A stretch of DNA of 64,000 bases, taken from positions 1,612,001 to 1,676,000 of the forward strand of contig NZ_CP110341.1 in NCBI RefSeq assembly GCF_026013965.1. The letters are read 5' to 3'. How positions within the stretch are numbered: position 1 is the stretch's first letter; every line of letters starts with the position of its first letter. The position numbers and the translations under genes are program-made. The DNA comes from Brevibacterium sp. JSBI002 (GTDB lineage: Bacteria; Actinomycetota; Actinomycetes; Actinomycetales; Brevibacteriaceae). Below are positions 21,652-31,259 of this stretch, piece by piece. The notes under the pieces were generated by a model that saw nothing but the letters and a program-made list of their open reading frames with translations, searched no databases and was not told the origin of the DNA.

Positions 21652-21711
21652 CGGCCCCGGTTCGAGGCGACGGACGAGACGGTCCGCACCGAACCGGGGC
21701 CGCTTTCTGTT
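21652..21711 (+). terminator. terminator before tRNA-Arg
   Basis: The stem CGGCCCCGGTTCG (21652-21664) pairs with CGAACCGGGGCCG (21690-21702), followed by the T-rich CTTTCTGTTCT. The long loop may form an inner stem. Confidence 0.8.
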
Positions 21712-21740
21712 CTCATCCGGGCATCGGTTACGATATTTGA

Positions 21741-21814
21741 GCCTCCGTAGCTCAGTCGGATAGAGCAACCGCCTTCTAAGCGGTAGGTCGCGGGTTCGAG
21801 CCCCGCCGGGGGCG
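21741..21814 (+). tRNA. tRNA-Arg (anticodon TCT)
   Basis: All four arms can be drawn: acceptor GCCTCCG with CGGGGGC, the anticodon stem ACCGC/GCGGT with loop CTTCTAA giving TCT, and T stem GCGGG/CCCGC with TTCGAGC. The discriminator is G and CCA is not encoded. It decodes AGA (and AGG by wobble), rare codons in this GC-rich genome. Confidence 0.96.
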
Positions 21815-21938
21815 CTCCTCATGCCCGCATCCGTTGATCGGGCGGGTCAGTCTGATCCCTGCTGCCGCTGAGCAATTCCGCGCCGATACGGCGTGGCAGT
21901 TGGTGCCGAGCTGGGAAAACATAGAGAGTGGAGGCGTG

Positions 21939-23636
21939 ATGACTGAGAGCAAGAGCGCCGTGACGCCGCCGGTCGGCCAAGCGTTGAACGATATCGTCAA
22001 GCGAGTTTCGGAGACGCGCTTCACCCTGCGCAGCGAAGACTTCGCCGACGCTCGCACAGCACACTCGACACTGACTGCGGAACTCAACGACTACGTGCTG
22101 CCGCGGATCAACCGTTCGCGGACTCCGTTCCTCATCGCCGTGGGCGGATCGACAGGTGCCGGCAAATCGACACTGGTCAACTCCCTCGTGGGGCGCAGTG
22201 TCAGTCCTGCCGGAGTGCGTCGACCGACGACCGGCAACCCGGTCGTCATCTTCAACCCCGCCGATGCGAAGTTCTTCGAATCAGAGCATTACCTGCCTGA
22301 CCTGCCGCGCAGCTCCGACGCTCAGTCGGCCGTGCCCGGAGTCGTGCTCATCGCCGATGAGAACATCGAAGCGGGCACAGCCATCCTCGACTGTCCGGAC
22401 ATCGACTCCATCTCGGAGACGAACCGTGCGCTCTCGCGCAGGGTGCTGCTCAGCGCCGACCTGTGGCTCTTCGTGACGACGGCGAACCGGTACGCCGATG
22501 CCGCCCCGTGGGCCCTGTTGAAGACGGCGGCCGCGCGAAGCACTTCGGTGGCCATCGTTCTCGATCGGGTTCCACCCGAAGCCAACCGCGAAGTCAGGCA
22601 TCACCTGTCGAGTCTGCTCGCCGATGCAGGACTGGCGAACTCACCGATCTTCTCCGTCGCAGAGCTCGAGCTGGACGACGGTCTGCTGCCTCATGCGGCG
22701 ATCTATCCGATTCGCTCCTGGATCTCGCAAGTCGGCACCGAGGGCACCTCACTCGAACGCATCCGCAATCGCACTCTGACGGGTGCGATCGCTGCGCTGC
22801 CCGCACGCGTCAGGGAGCTCGCCGACTTCGCCGAAACTCAGGAACAGGCCCACATCGCCCTGGTCGGCTCAGTCGAGAAGAGCTTCCGATCGGCTCAATC
22901 CGGACTCGCCGAAGTCTTCTCTGACGGACGGGTCCTGCACGGAGAGGTCAATGCCCGCTGGCAGGACTTTGTGGGCACAGGTCAGCTCTTCCGCGGACTG
23001 GAGCCGACGATGGCTCGAATGCGCGATCGCATCTCCGCCGCAGTGACCGGCAAACACGACGCGGCCACTCCATTGCATGTCGCCATCCTGCGCAGCGCGG
23101 CCGTGTCCCTGCGCGAACAGGCCATCGACGTGGTCGACGAAGTCAATGCCGAGTGGCGAAACACCGCTGCCGGTGCGGCCCTCATCGAAGATCAGCCTGA
23201 ACTGCGCACCGTGGGCGCGGGGCTCGAGGACTCAGTGAAGTCGGCGGTGAGCACGTGGTCGGACGAAGTCAACGCGCTCGTGCGCGATATCGGTCAGGGC
23301 AAGAAGTCCAAGGCTCGAATCCTCTCCTTCGGCGTTGCCGGCGTCTGCGCTGTCGTCGAATACGCGGCCTTCTGGTATCCTCGGAGCGCTCGTGACGCCG
23401 GGCAGAGCACCCGACAAGGTGCAGGAGTCGCGCTCAATCTCGCGGAGACGATCTTCGGAGCCGACGAGGCGGCCGAGCTCATCGCATCGATCCGACAGCG
23501 CTTCCTCGATGCGGCTGTGGGCATCGTGGCGGGTTGCCGTACTCCTTTCGACAACGCACTGAGACTATCCGCGGTACCGGCGCGGCAAGCGGGCGCCCTG
23601 CGCGCCTCCGGTGAACGACTAGAGGTGGCATTGTGA
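21939..23636 (+). CDS. dynamin-like GTPase A
   Basis: This is a 565-residue GTPase with P-loop GGSTGAGKSTLVNSLVG (G1), conserved VRRPTTGNPV (G2 region), ILDCPDIDS (G3, DxPG variant) and VLDRVPP (G4 region), followed by about 300 residues of helical sequence and a hydrophobic segment around residues 450-490. ATG 21939 is used because GTGGAGG lies at 21928. The stop overlaps the next gene as GTGA. Paired dynamin-like genes act at membranes in actinobacteria, for example DynA/DynB in Streptomyces septation; the same role here is inference. Confidence 0.85.
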   Translation: MTESKSAVTPPVGQALNDIVKRVSETRFTLRSEDFADARTAHSTLTAELNDYVLPRINRSRTPFLIAVGGSTGAGKSTLVNSLVGRSVSPAGVRRPTTGNPVVIFNPADAKFFESEHYLPDLPRSSDAQSAVPGVVLIADENIEAGTAILDCPDIDSISETNRALSRRVLLSADLWLFVTTANRYADAAPWALLKTAAARSTSVAIVLDRVPPEANREVRHHLSSLLADAGLANSPIFSVAELELDDGLLPHAAIYPIRSWISQVGTEGTSLERIRNRTLTGAIAALPARVRELADFAETQEQAHIALVGSVEKSFRSAQSGLAEVFSDGRVLHGEVNARWQDFVGTGQLFRGLEPTMARMRDRISAAVTGKHDAATPLHVAILRSAAVSLREQAIDVVDEVNAEWRNTAAGAALIEDQPELRTVGAGLEDSVKSAVSTWSDEVNALVRDIGQGKKSKARILSFGVAGVCAVVEYAAFWYPRSARDAGQSTRQGAGVALNLAETIFGADEAAELIASIRQRFLDAAVGIVAGCRTPFDNALRLSAVPARQAGALRASGERLEVAL

Positions 23637-25213
23637 ACAGTTCCGCACAGACCGAGATCCGGCGCCTCGCCGAGGGTATCCGACACGCCCTGTCGCTGAG
23701 TGACGACAAGCTCGGCGGAGGTGTTCGCACCGATGCTCAGAATCTGCTCGATCGGGCGGAAGACCGCCTGGGCTTGGGAGAGGACTTCACCGTCGTGGCG
23801 TTCGCCGGGTCGACAGGCTCGGGTAAATCTTCACTGTTCAACGCTGTGGCCGGCCTCGAGATCGCCCGTGTCGGTGTGCGCAGGCCGACGACTTCACGCC
23901 CGACCGCATGCGTCTGGGGCGAAGGCGGAAACGATGTCCTCGACTGGCTGCATGTGCCCGAACGCAGCCGCACCTGGCGCGAGTCCGCGCTCGACGGCGA
24001 CGATCAGAGACGCCTGCACGGTCTGATCCTGCTCGATCTGCCCGACCACGACTCCACGGCAGTCGAACACCGTGTCGAGTCGGATCGTCTGGTGGGGCTC
24101 GTCGACGTCGTGTTCTGGGTTGTCGACCCACAGAAATACGCCGACTTCTCACTGCATTCCGAGTATCTGACCAAACTCGCCGAGAACAGCGGGAACATGG
24201 TCGTCGTCCTCAACCAGATCGACAAACTCAGTCCGGAGGAGCAGAAGGCCGCAACCGACCATCTGCGCCAGCTGCTCAACGAGGATGGGCTGAGCGAGAC
24301 GAATGTGCGCATCTCCTCGGCCGTGACCCGAGAGGGCATCCCGGAGATCCGCAGCATCCTCGCCGACACCGTCGACTCGAACGACGCAGCGGCCGAGAGG
24401 CTGTTGGCTGATATGCAGGCGATGGCCAATCGGATCCGGAAGGAGCTCGGAGAACCGGTCTCCTCGCCGGACGAATTGGCCGGCGCATCCCGACTGGTCG
24501 AGACGATGTCGGAAGCCGCCGGTGTCGAAGCCGTGGCACAGACCGTGCACGATGATTACATCCGCCGTTCCTACCGCAAGACCGGGTATCCCATCCTCGC
24601 GTGGGCCCAGCGCAATGCGCCCGATCCGCTGGGCGCCAAGCACGGTCAGGACAGAGACGAGCTCGTCCGCGCTTCGGTGCCGGCGACGACGAAGGCGCAG
24701 AGCTCCCACGTCCGGCTCATGGCGCACGAACTCATCGCAGAATCCGTGTCGACCATGCCGCAGGCATGGCAGAACGAGGCCGCGGAAGCAGAGAAGAAGA
24801 GCACCGACGAGCTGTCGGAGAATCTCGACTCGGCCGTCACGGCTGTGGATATCACTCGCCAGAGCCCCGGTTGGTGGTCACTGGCACACACCCTGCAGAT
24901 CATCTTCTTCGTCGCCTCGATCATCGGTCTCCTCGGCATCATCGTCTCCGCCCTCGTCGCCGCAATCGGTTCGGGAGCCCTGCCGACGTGGTGTTGGATC
25001 GTCAGCATCGGGCTGTTCGTGATCGGTTGCATCGGCTCGTTCGTGACCTCTCTGATGGCGAAGTCGGCGCGGGCCAGAGGCGCGAAGGAGGCGGCCTCCG
25101 AGGTCGACGGCAAGCTGCGAGACGCGGTCGGCCGCGTCGCCCAGAGCTCGTATCTCAACTCGGTGAAGAGCGTCATCGGAGAGCACCGACGGGCATACGA
25201 GATGCTCCGCTGA
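23633..25213 (+). CDS. dynamin-like GTPase B with C-terminal membrane helices
   Basis: This is a 526-residue paralogue of the preceding gene. G1 is AGSTGSGKSSLFNAVAG, then VRRPTTSRPTACVWG, G3 LLDLPDHDST and G4 VVLNQIDKLS (NxID form of NKxD). Two membrane helices near residues 420-465 (IIFFVASIIGLLGIIVSALV and WIVSIGLFVIGCIGSFVTSL) anchor it. GTG start at 23633 overlaps the previous stop by four bases, so the two are co-translated and probably form a heteromeric membrane-remodelling pair (inference). A hairpin terminator follows at 25270. Confidence 0.85.
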   Translation: MNSSAQTEIRRLAEGIRHALSLSDDKLGGGVRTDAQNLLDRAEDRLGLGEDFTVVAFAGSTGSGKSSLFNAVAGLEIARVGVRRPTTSRPTACVWGEGGNDVLDWLHVPERSRTWRESALDGDDQRRLHGLILLDLPDHDSTAVEHRVESDRLVGLVDVVFWVVDPQKYADFSLHSEYLTKLAENSGNMVVVLNQIDKLSPEEQKAATDHLRQLLNEDGLSETNVRISSAVTREGIPEIRSILADTVDSNDAAAERLLADMQAMANRIRKELGEPVSSPDELAGASRLVETMSEAAGVEAVAQTVHDDYIRRSYRKTGYPILAWAQRNAPDPLGAKHGQDRDELVRASVPATTKAQSSHVRLMAHELIAESVSTMPQAWQNEAAEAEKKSTDELSENLDSAVTAVDITRQSPGWWSLAHTLQIIFFVASIIGLLGIIVSALVAAIGSGALPTWCWIVSIGLFVIGCIGSFVTSLMAKSARARGAKEAASEVDGKLRDAVGRVAQSSYLNSVKSVIGEHRRAYEMLR

Positions 25214-25269
25214 GACGCAGACGCGCATCTCCGACCCGAACACACCCCGTGGGCGACTCGGACTGTGAA

Positions 25270-25302
25270 GCCCTGTGGACGGAGAACCTCTGTCCACAGG
25301 GC
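25270..25302 (+). terminator. terminator after the dynamin-like pair
   Basis: An 11-bp perfect stem, GCCCTGTGGAC and GTCCACAGGGC, encloses an 11-base loop, followed by ATTTC. It separates the GTPase pair from the ssb-like gene. Confidence 0.6.
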
Positions 25303-25403
25303 ATTTCATGTTTCTGGACACCCGAGCGAAGGACCGGGCTGACTGGAGATCCATGCGGACGCAGACGACCGTATGGTTCCATCACACCGATTTGGAGACT
25401 CCG

Positions 25404-25964
25404 ATGTCCGCAATCCCGATCACCGTCACCGGCACCATCGCCACCGAGCCGAGCGCACGAACGCTGCCGTCCGGGCGAGCCTGCGCCTCGTTCAGGTTGG
25501 CCGTCAACCACTGGAGAGTCGACAAGAACACCGGTGAGTTCGTCCCAGACGGCACCTCGTGGTTCGGAGTCGACTGCTACGGCGACCTGGCGAGCAATTC
25601 CGCGATGTCGCTCAACACCGGCGCCGCGGTGATCGTATCGGGCAGCCTGAGGAATCGAGAATGGACCACCGAGGAGCGCAGCGGAATCTCGCCGACGGTG
25701 GTCGCGGAGCATATCGGCCCCGACCTGAGGTACGGAACCGCCCACTACAAGCGCGCCAAAGCAGCCGACCGCTCACAGTCGACTGCCGGAGAGACGACCT
25801 CTGAGTCATCCGAATCGAATGATTCGGTCTGGAACACCTTGGGCACCGCAGAAACGCCGCCGGAGTCCGAATCCGACGGCGACACCGATCAGGCGGGCAT
25901 CGACACCGATGCCGAAGATGATCCGATCGCGCCGGAGACCGCAAAAGCCGCGGCGCCCTTCTGA
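25404..25964 (+). CDS. single-stranded DNA-binding protein
   Basis: This 186-residue protein has an OB-fold in residues 1-105: ITVTGTIATEPSARTLPSGR, then ASFRLAVNHWRVDKN, WFGVDCYGDLASNSA and GAAVIVSGSLRNREW. A disordered acidic Ser/Glu/Asp-rich tail follows. The tail does not end in the DDDIPF-like tip of the main SSB, ending in AAAPF instead, so this is likely a second SSB and not the replication SSB encoded next to rpsF/rpsR. ATG 25404 follows GGAGACTCCG. A role in recombination or transformation is possible but unproven. Confidence 0.85.
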   Translation: MSAIPITVTGTIATEPSARTLPSGRACASFRLAVNHWRVDKNTGEFVPDGTSWFGVDCYGDLASNSAMSLNTGAAVIVSGSLRNREWTTEERSGISPTVVAEHIGPDLRYGTAHYKRAKAADRSQSTAGETTSESSESNDSVWNTLGTAETPPESESDGDTDQAGIDTDAEDDPIAPETAKAAAPF

Positions 25965-26065
25965 TCGCGAGAATTCCTTGCAGTCCTGGAGAATCGATGC
26001 GCCTCGCAGCTCGTGACATCCGCTAGAGTGAGACTGTCAATCGTCCCCTCTCGCCGAGGTTGCAG

Positions 26066-26773
26066 ATGCGTCTTGTTCCTGTGCTGAGTGCTGCGGCACT
26101 GACTCTGGCATTGTCGGGGTGTTCGCTTCTCGGCTTCGGCGCCGATGATTCGCAGCCGCAGCCCAAACAGACCCAGGCGAAGCCCGTTGCCGAAGTCGAC
26201 AAGGTGCTCAAGGCACTCAAACCGCTGACCGGTGACAAGGAATCGGTGCCGTCGACGAAGAAGTTCTTCTCCACGATGCTCGACGCCGGCTATGAGCCCG
26301 AACAGCTGGAGGCGACGATCGACGAATCGCCGCTCGGCAATGAAGTCCCTTCGAAGATGTTCGGAGTCAAGACCGACAAGGGCTGCGTCGTCGGCGAGAT
26401 CCGAAAGGGCAAAGCCACCGCCGACCTCGTCCAGCCCACCGAATCGACGGGCTCCTGCCTGTTCGGCGAAGTGGAACGGCCGAAAGGTGTCAAAGCACCG
26501 AAGGGCGAGAAGCGCGACGAAGACGGCGACTCGAACGGTGCCGGCCACCTGCCCGGCGAGGACATCAACGGCAAGGACGGTGAAACCGAGAGCCCCGCGC
26601 CGAGTGAAGACGACTCCGCGTCGGCAAGCACCGGGGGAGCGGAAGGGACTGCGGGCTCAGAAGGCACCGACGGCTCTCAGGGTACCGATGGGTCCTCCGG
26701 TGAGGGCGGATCCGAGGAGACCTCGAGCGAGGGTGGCACTTCGGGTGAAGCCCCGTCTCTCGGCGGAGGCTGA
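26066..26773 (+). CDS. putative lipoprotein with Gly/Ser/Glu-rich tail
   Basis: This is a 235-residue protein with a lipoprotein signal (LVPVLSAAALTLALSGCS, lipobox Cys about residue 20). A small folded domain of residues about 45-140 carries two Cys (KGCVVGEIRKG and GSCLFGEVE) likely forming a disulfide, followed by a low-complexity tail with EGTDGSQGTDGSSGEGG-type repeats. It resembles a small family of actinobacterial lipoproteins (DUF6993-like) but I am not certain. ATG 26066 follows GAGGT. Expected on the outer face of the cytoplasmic membrane. Confidence 0.7.
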   Translation: MRLVPVLSAAALTLALSGCSLLGFGADDSQPQPKQTQAKPVAEVDKVLKALKPLTGDKESVPSTKKFFSTMLDAGYEPEQLEATIDESPLGNEVPSKMFGVKTDKGCVVGEIRKGKATADLVQPTESTGSCLFGEVERPKGVKAPKGEKRDEDGDSNGAGHLPGEDINGKDGETESPAPSEDDSASASTGGAEGTAGSEGTDGSQGTDGSSGEGGSEETSSEGGTSGEAPSLGGG

Positions 26774-26882
26774 GCACTCCCCAACGCAGGTCGGACCGCC
26801 TCGGCGGAAGTTCGGACATCTCCGGCGGATGCCGAGCGTCAAGTAGCGCTGGGGTGCGCCGAACCGATAGCCTGAGTGCACT

Positions 26883-28564
26883 ATGGCCGAATTCATCTAC
26901 ACCATGCACAAGGCGCGCAAAGCGCACGGTGACAAAGTCATCCTCGACGATGTATCGATGTCGTTCTACCCCGGAGCGAAGATCGGTATGGTCGGCCCCA
27001 ACGGCGCCGGCAAATCAACGATTCTGAAGATCATGGCGGGAATCGAGCAGCCCTCCAACGGTGAAGCTCGACTCAGCCCCGGGTACTCGGTGGGCATCCT
27101 CATGCAGGAGCCGCCCCTGAATGAAGAGAAGACCGTCCTCGGCAACGTCGAAGAAGGCGTCGGCGAGATCAAGGCAAAGGTCGATCGTTTCAATGCCATC
27201 TCCGAGGAGATGGCGGATCCCGATGCGGACTTCGACGCCCTCATGGAAGAGATGGGCAAGCTGCAGGAGGCCATCGACGCCGCTGACGCTTGGGATCTCG
27301 ACTCTCAGCTCGAACAGGCGATGGACGCTCTGCGGTGCCCGCCGCCGGACGCGGACGTCTCTGTACTCTCCGGGGGTGAACGTCGCCGTGTGGCACTGTG
27401 CAAGCTTCTGCTCGAGAAGCCCGATCTGCTGCTCCTCGACGAGCCGACGAACCACCTCGATGCGGAATCGGTGCTGTGGCTCGAGCAGCACCTGAAGACC
27501 TACCCGGGCGCTGTCATCGCGATCACCCACGATAGGTACTTCCTCGACCACGTCGCCGAATGGATCGCCGAAGTCGACCGTGGGCACCTCTACCCGTATG
27601 AGGGCAACTACTCGACCTACCTCGAGAAGAAGCAGGAGCGCCTTCAGGTCCAGGGTAAGAAGGACGCGAAACTCGCCAAGCGGCTGAAAGACGAACTCGA
27701 ATGGGTGCGTTCGAACCCGAAGGCGAAGCAGACGAAGTCGAAGGCCCGTCTGGCCCGCTACGAAGAGATGGCGGCCGAGGCGGAGAAGACGCAGAAGCTC
27801 GACTTCGAAGAGATTCAGATTCCGGCCGCCCCCGCCTCGGTGATGTCGTCATCGAAGCGGACAAGATCGAAAAGGGCTTCGATGGGCGCAAACTCATCGA
27901 CGGTCTGAGCTTCTCCCTGCCGCGCAACGGCATCGTCGGCGTCATCGGACCCAACGGCGTCGGAAAGTCGACGCTGTTCAAGACGATCGTCGGTATGGAA
28001 GAGCTCGACGGCGGAGATCTCAAGGTCGGAGAGACCGTGAAGATCTCCTATGTCGACCAGTCCCGCGGCGGTATCGATCCGGATAAGAACCTGTGGGAGG
28101 TAGTCTCCGACGGACTCGACTTCATCCAGGTCGGCAAGGTGGAGATGCCCTCCCGTGCCTATGTCTCTGCGTTCGGCTTCAAAGGCCCGGACCAGCAGAA
28201 GAAAGCCGGAGTCCTCTCCGGCGGTGAGCGCAACCGCCTCAACCTCGCTCTCACCCTCAAACAGGGCGGAAACCTGCTCCTGCTCGATGAGCCGACGAAC
28301 GACCTCGATGTCGAAACCCTCGGCTCGCTGGAGAACGCTCTGCTCGAGTTCCCCGGCTGCGCCGTGGTCGTCTCGCACGATCGCTGGTTCCTCGACCGTG
28401 TGGCCACGCACATCCTCGCGTGGGAGGGCACAGAGGACAACCCGGCGAACTGGTACTGGTTCGAAGGCAACTTCGAAGCCTATGAGAAGAACAAGGTCGA
28501 ACGTCTCGGCGAAGATGCGGCCCGCCCGCACCGAGTCACCCACCGTCGTCTCACCCGAGACTGA
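26883..28564 (+). CDS. ettA: energy-dependent translational throttle protein EttA (ABC-F), frameshifted in this sequence
   Basis: The first part (26883 to about 27828) has Walker A GPNGAGKST, signature LSGGERRRVALCKLLL and Walker B LLLLDEPTNHLD, then the charged linker with KAKQTKSKARLARYEEM. The second ABC domain (Walker A GPNGVGKST, LSGGERNRLNLALTL, DEPTNDLD) continues in a different phase to 28564. The phase change is at about 27825-27833, where one G appears to be missing from GCCGGCCCCCG. Restored, the protein is 560 residues, normal for EttA, which binds the ribosomal E site and gates elongation by energy state. Either a sequence error or a recent mutation. Confidence 0.9.
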
Positions 28565-28608
28565 TCTCAGTCCGGTCTGAGCCGAACCGGTTCCGACTTT
28601 TCTTTCGA

Positions 28609-28651
28609 ACACAGTGATGCCCCGGTCATAGAGACCGGGGCATCACTGTGT
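28609..28651. terminator. bidirectional terminator after ettA
   Basis: A 19-bp stem (ACACAGTGATGCCCCGGTC and its complement) encloses the loop ATAGA. It lies between ettA (plus) and the converging membrane-protein gene (minus). Confidence 0.85.
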
Positions 28652-28775
28652 GCGTGCGGAACAGGTGGACGATGAACGCGCCAGCACAGAAGAATCGGTG
28701 GAAGACGTGCGCTGCGTCCGCTGGCGGACGGTCCAAGCGGGCCAGCGCGAAGCCGCAACCGAGTGAGGAGAAGAG

Positions 28776-29021
28776 TCAGTCCTCTGAGCGGCGGGTGAGT
28801 CCACCGACGTTCGCGATCCCTCTGAACAGCAGACGGACGAGGATCGTGCCGATGATTCCGCAGACGACGGCTAGCAGCCCGCAGACCGCCGTATGCAGAT
28901 CGGTGCGTCCCATGAACGCGACGAGGCTGAGCAGACCGATGACGAGGAACAGCGCCACGTTCACCAGCCGGCTGAGGATGGTGCCGATGATGTCCATCAT
29001 CGTCGGGTCCTGACTCGTCAC
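28776..29021 (-). CDS. small membrane protein downstream of tesB
   Basis: The 81-residue protein contains two to three hydrophobic segments (about residues 11-33, VNVALFLVIGLLSLVAFM, and 39-62, LHTAVCGLLAVVCGIIGTIL) and ends in GGLTRRSED. The GTG start overlaps the tesB stop (GTGA) and AAGGAGG lies just upstream inside tesB, giving good evidence of translational coupling. I do not recognise the family. A frame on the opposite strand is a shadow. Confidence 0.65.
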   Translation of the reverse strand: MTSQDPTMMDIIGTILSRLVNVALFLVIGLLSLVAFMGRTDLHTAVCGLLAVVCGIIGTILVRLLFRGIANVGGLTRRSED

Positions 29022-29925
29022 TGAACCTCCTTGACCCGGACCATGCCTTCTTGGGCCACAGTAGCCAGCAGGGTTCCGTCCTGAGCGAAGATGCGCCCGT
29101 AGCCGAGCCCGCGTCCGCCCTGCGCGGCAGGGGACTCCTGGACATAGAGCATCCACTCGTCGACGCGCACCCGGTGATGCCACCACATGGCATGGTCGAG
29201 GCTGGCCACTAGCAGACCAGGAGTCCGCCAGGTCAGTTCGTGATGACGAAGGACCGGTTCGAGCAGGTTGAAGTCGCTGGCATAGGCCAGAGCCGCGGCA
29301 TTGAGCACCGGATCGTCTCCGAACGTCGAACTGGCTCGGAACCACGAATGCTGTTCGGTGATCGAGGGATCGGAGACGCCCGAGGTGTGCAGAGACGGCT
29401 CGACAGGACGGACCTCGAAGGGACGCTTCCTCAGCCAATCGCTGACGACCGGAGAATCCTCGTCTCCGATATAGTCAAGCAGTTCCGGGCAGTCCTCGGG
29501 AGCAGGCAGCCCGGTCGGCATCTGCTCGGCATGGCTGAGACCCGGCTGCACGTCCTGGAACGAAGCGCTCAATGACAGGATCGGCGCGCCCTTCTGATAT
29601 GCGTGGACGCGGCGGGCAGAGAACGAACGGCCATCACGCAGCCGCTCGACGCCGAATTCGATGGGCTCGCTGACATCGCCGGCGCGCAGGAAATATCCGT
29701 GGAGCGAATGGATCAGGCGGTCACTGGGAAGTGTGGCAGCGGCTGCGACGACACACTGTGCGAGCACCTGCCCGCCGAAGACCGACCGTCGGGCTTGTAC
29801 TGACTGTGTCCGATGAAGAAGTCCGTTTCGCTGGACGCCGCAGTGAACTCGAGCCGGCGCAGATCGAGGATCTCGTGCAGCCGAGCTACGTTCGCCTCCG
29901 CTTCGGAGGATGCTTCGTCGGTCAT
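29018..29925 (-). CDS. tesB: acyl-CoA thioesterase II (TesB), frameshifted in this sequence
   Basis: The protein has two hotdog domains. The N-terminal part (from ATG 29925) reads LHEILDLRRLEFTAASSETD and FFIGHSQYKPDGR. The rest continues in another phase with VLAQCVVAAAATLPSDRLIH, LHGYFLRAGD, then the second domain SLDHAMWWHHRVRVDEWMLY and GYGRIFAQDGTLLATVAQEG. One G is missing near 29783 (family VFGGQVLAQ after YKPDGR). Corrected length 302 residues, usual for TesB. It hydrolyses acyl-CoA to free fatty acid and CoA. Same kind of single-base loss as in ettA. Confidence 0.88.
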
Positions 29926-30011
29926 GGGCTTCTCCCTCGGATGACTGGGCTGATCGTGCGTACGAGTCACGATCCTATCGCGTGCGGCACCGTCGTGATG
30001 AAGGTGGCATG

Positions 30012-30563
30012 ATGGGAGGCATGCACTCTGGCGCCACCAACCCCCTTCTCGACGAATTCACCCGCGTACTGTTGGAACTGAGATGGGGTGATATGGACGC
30101 CTACGGCCACGTGAACAACGTCACCCAGCTCAAACTGCTGGAAGAGGCGCGCGTCCGTGCCCTCGGCTCTCCCACCCACAGTTCCGATGCACCGACCACG
30201 CCGGGACAGCATGGGGTGTCCGAGACGGTCAGCGGGGTCGAGATACCGACCATCTTCGCCGCCGCCTCTGCCACCACCGAACTGCTCGTGGCCTCCCACG
30301 CAATCGAATACCGTGCCCCGATTCCCTATCGGACCGGACCCATCGCGGTCGATCTCGTCATCAGCGATGCGCGACCCGCCTCGGTGACGGTGGGCTATGT
30401 CATCTGCGAACCGGACGGTTCGCGCACCTACACGGTCGCCGAGACCGTCATCGTCTTCATCGACATCGCCAGCGGCCGGCCACGGCGCCTCAGCGAAGCC
30501 GAGACCGTCGCCATGGAAATGGTGCTCGGCACGCCCGTTCCGCTGCGGAGGGCCCGACGATGA
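30012..30563 (+). CDS. hotdog-fold (4HBT) acyl-CoA thioesterase
   Basis: This is a 183-residue single hotdog domain. The catalytic/substrate segment LRWGDMDAYGHVNNVTQLKL, with Asp as in FadM/YbgC-type thioesterases, is clear, followed by SHAIEYRAPIPYRTGPIAV. ATG 30012 (or 30009) follows AAGGTGG; ATG 30021 is a third choice. The gene starts divergently from tesB with 86 bases between, so two thioesterases of different types are neighbours. Its stop overlaps the next start (ATGA). Confidence 0.85.
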   Translation: MGGMHSGATNPLLDEFTRVLLELRWGDMDAYGHVNNVTQLKLLEEARVRALGSPTHSSDAPTTPGQHGVSETVSGVEIPTIFAAASATTELLVASHAIEYRAPIPYRTGPIAVDLVISDARPASVTVGYVICEPDGSRTYTVAETVIVFIDIASGRPRRLSEAETVAMEMVLGTPVPLRRARR

Positions 30564-31231
30564 CGGATCTGCATATCAACGACCCGCTGGCGATGCGGGA
30601 TCTCTCCGCCTTCGCTTCTTTGGCCCACAGGGCAGACGCTGACGGAGCGATGCGACTGCAGGTCGCCTCCGACGTCCTGGCCGCCACCGTGGCACCGCTG
30701 TTCCCGCACGGGCTCGGCGATTCGACACCGCTGGTGCTGGCCATGCGTATGCTGCGCCTGGACGACCACGAACAAGACGGATTCGACGAGGCGGTGCCGC
30801 TGTCGAATCTGCTCGACCGCTTCGCCCGAGACGAGAACGGAACCACTCTGCCGGTGCCGCCGAATTCGGTGCTCGTGTCGTGGACCGGGATCGCGCCTCC
30901 ACGCGGAGGCTGGTCCGAATACAACACGATCAGCGTCGGACGGCTCCACGAGACTGCGGAGTCAGGGATCGCGGAGATCAGCACCGGTGCGCCCGAGGGT
31001 TCCGGGGGACACGCGGTCAAGGCTCTGCGCTCGCGCGTGTGGTCACGTCCGATGACGGGCGAGCAGGGAGCCGGGATGCCAGGAGGATTGGCCTTCGCCG
31101 CGGCTGCGCTGCGCTTCATTCCACCAGCGGGTCGCGATGACGACCGTCAGCTGCGCATCATGGAATCCGGAAGCTGGCTGCGTCTCGTCGCCCCAGGCGG
31201 TCACCTGCTCACGCGTGCCCGCGGACTGTGA
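30560..31231 (+). CDS. conserved actinobacterial protein of unknown function
   Basis: This 223-residue soluble protein begins at an ATG overlapping the thioesterase stop, so it is translationally coupled to it. It contains PPNSVLVSWTGIAPPRGGW, KALRSRVWSRPM and GLAFAAAALRFI, patterns I recall from actinobacterial proteins next to this thioesterase but with no assigned function. No catalytic motif, signal peptide or membrane helix is evident. The downstream globin gene converges. Confidence 0.65.
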   Translation: MTDLHINDPLAMRDLSAFASLAHRADADGAMRLQVASDVLAATVAPLFPHGLGDSTPLVLAMRMLRLDDHEQDGFDEAVPLSNLLDRFARDENGTTLPVPPNSVLVSWTGIAPPRGGWSEYNTISVGRLHETAESGIAEISTGAPEGSGGHAVKALRSRVWSRPMTGEQGAGMPGGLAFAAAALRFIPPAGRDDDRQLRIMESGSWLRLVAPGGHLLTRARGL

Positions 31232-31259
31232 TCAGCGGTCTATGCTCACCGGAGAGTGA

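Noticed and set aside
26883..28564. Two half-size ABC proteins in place of ettA
   Set aside because: The junction falls inside the conserved stretch IQIPAGPRLGDVV; a single-base loss explains it better.
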